From NCBI GenBank assembly GCA_040877875.1, contig JBBDNC010000035.1, positions 1-6,671 on the forward strand: a stretch of 6,671 bases of DNA. Direction: 5' to 3'. The translations under genes and the position numbers were made by a program. Below the pieces are notes generated by a model. The model was not told the origin of the DNA. It ran no database searches and was given only the letters and a program-made list of their open reading frames with translations. Shown one piece after another: positions 6,334 to 6,671 of the stretch (position 1 is the first letter of the stretch; the number at the start of each line of letters is the position of its first letter). Source of the DNA: JBBDNC01 sp040877875. Its GTDB lineage: Bacteria; Bacteroidota; Rhodothermia; Balneolales; Balneolaceae.

Positions 6334-6671
6334 TTATCTCTTGTACACTGCGACTCCAAGAAGAATCCATCCGGCAATCAACGCCAGACCGCCAAGAGGG
6401 GTGATCGCCCCGAACCAGCCGGTTTGGGTGGCGACAAGCAGATAGAGACTGCCTGAGAAAATGACAATTCCGGCAATCAGGAGCCTGCCGCTCCATAAAA
6501 GCCAGGGAGAGTCGTGAACGTGTATCGCTGCCAGCCCTACAATCAAAAGGCCCAGGGAATGAAAAAAATGATACTGGACGGCGGTCTGGTAGATATCAAA
6601 CCGCTCGGGTGTGAGTACATCCCGAACAAAATGAGCACCGAAAGCCCCGAAGGCAACGGCCAGGGCCATGA
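6334..6671 (-). CDS. DUF423 family inner-membrane protein, 5' end beyond the window
   Basis: Small integral membrane protein of unknown function (COG2363, YgdD-like). The family signatures are visible: AFGAFGAH near the start, QYHFFHSLGLL at about 32-42, VIFSGSLYLL at about 69-78, and WFGAITPLGGLALIAGW at about 85-101. Hydrophobic segments at about 37-50, 58-80 and 86-107, plus the one containing GAFGAH, give the usual four membrane helices. The ATG at 6669 would start within the first helix. Family members normally have some 10-20 residues before GAFGAH, so the true start is probably outside the window and the 111 visible residues are a partial protein. The stop is TAA at 6334-6336. No function is established for the family. 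Confidence 0.85.
   Translation of the reverse strand, partial: MALAVAFGAFGAHFVRDVLTPERFDIYQTAVQYHFFHSLGLLIVGLAAIHVHDSPWLLWSGRLLIAGIVIFSGSLYLLVATQTGWFGAITPLGGLALIAGWILLGVAVYKR

Noticed and set aside
6083..6496. 137-codon minus-strand ORF overlapping the exported protein and DUF423 genes
   Set aside because: It is an out-of-frame shadow across two supported genes and their spacer, rich in Arg, Ser and His with no domain pattern.

Overview
This is a draft-quality fragment of about 46-50% GC from a Gram-negative bacterium, most likely of the Bacteroidota/Balneolota/Rhodothermota group. Three things support that placement. There is a DUF5916 outer-membrane protein with an N-terminal CBM9-like domain. 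The start codons follow AT-rich leaders with little or no Shine-Dalgarno. The secreted proteins have signal peptides ending just before Gln. The assignment is inferred from family content, not from a marker gene.

Left part (1-2946). After a gene-free 354-base stretch come two plus-strand genes: an L-fuconolactonase-type amidohydrolase (355-1185) and an L-rhamnose/L-fucose mutarotase-family protein (1383-1787). Facing them on the minus strand is a fumarylacetoacetate-hydrolase-family enzyme (2110-2946) with an intact metal site. Together they fit sugar mutarotation, lactone opening and a late step of a non-phosphorylative deoxy-sugar acid pathway. The dehydrogenase and dehydratase steps are not in the window. 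Between the convergent genes lies a 45-codon minus-strand ORF (1884-2021). It begins like a Phd/YefM antitoxin and ends like a PIN-domain (VapC) toxin, so it looks like a toxin-antitoxin pair collapsed by an internal deletion.

Right part (3177-6671). Three minus-strand genes follow one another: a DUF423 membrane protein cut by the window edge (6334-6671), a small exported protein of unknown function (5776-6279), and the large DUF5916 outer-membrane protein (start 5539).

The DUF5916 gene is interrupted by exactly 100 N (3234-3333), flanked on both sides by an identical 55-base sequence (3179-3233 and 3334-3388). This is best explained as two contigs that overlap by one 55-mer and were scaffolded without merging. 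Collapsing the duplicate gives a clean stop at 3177-3179 and a 735-residue protein ending in Phe, as expected of an outer-membrane beta-barrel. I saw no rRNA, tRNA, CRISPR array or insertion sequence. The two observations most worth attention are the toxin-antitoxin fusion remnant and the assembly artefact.
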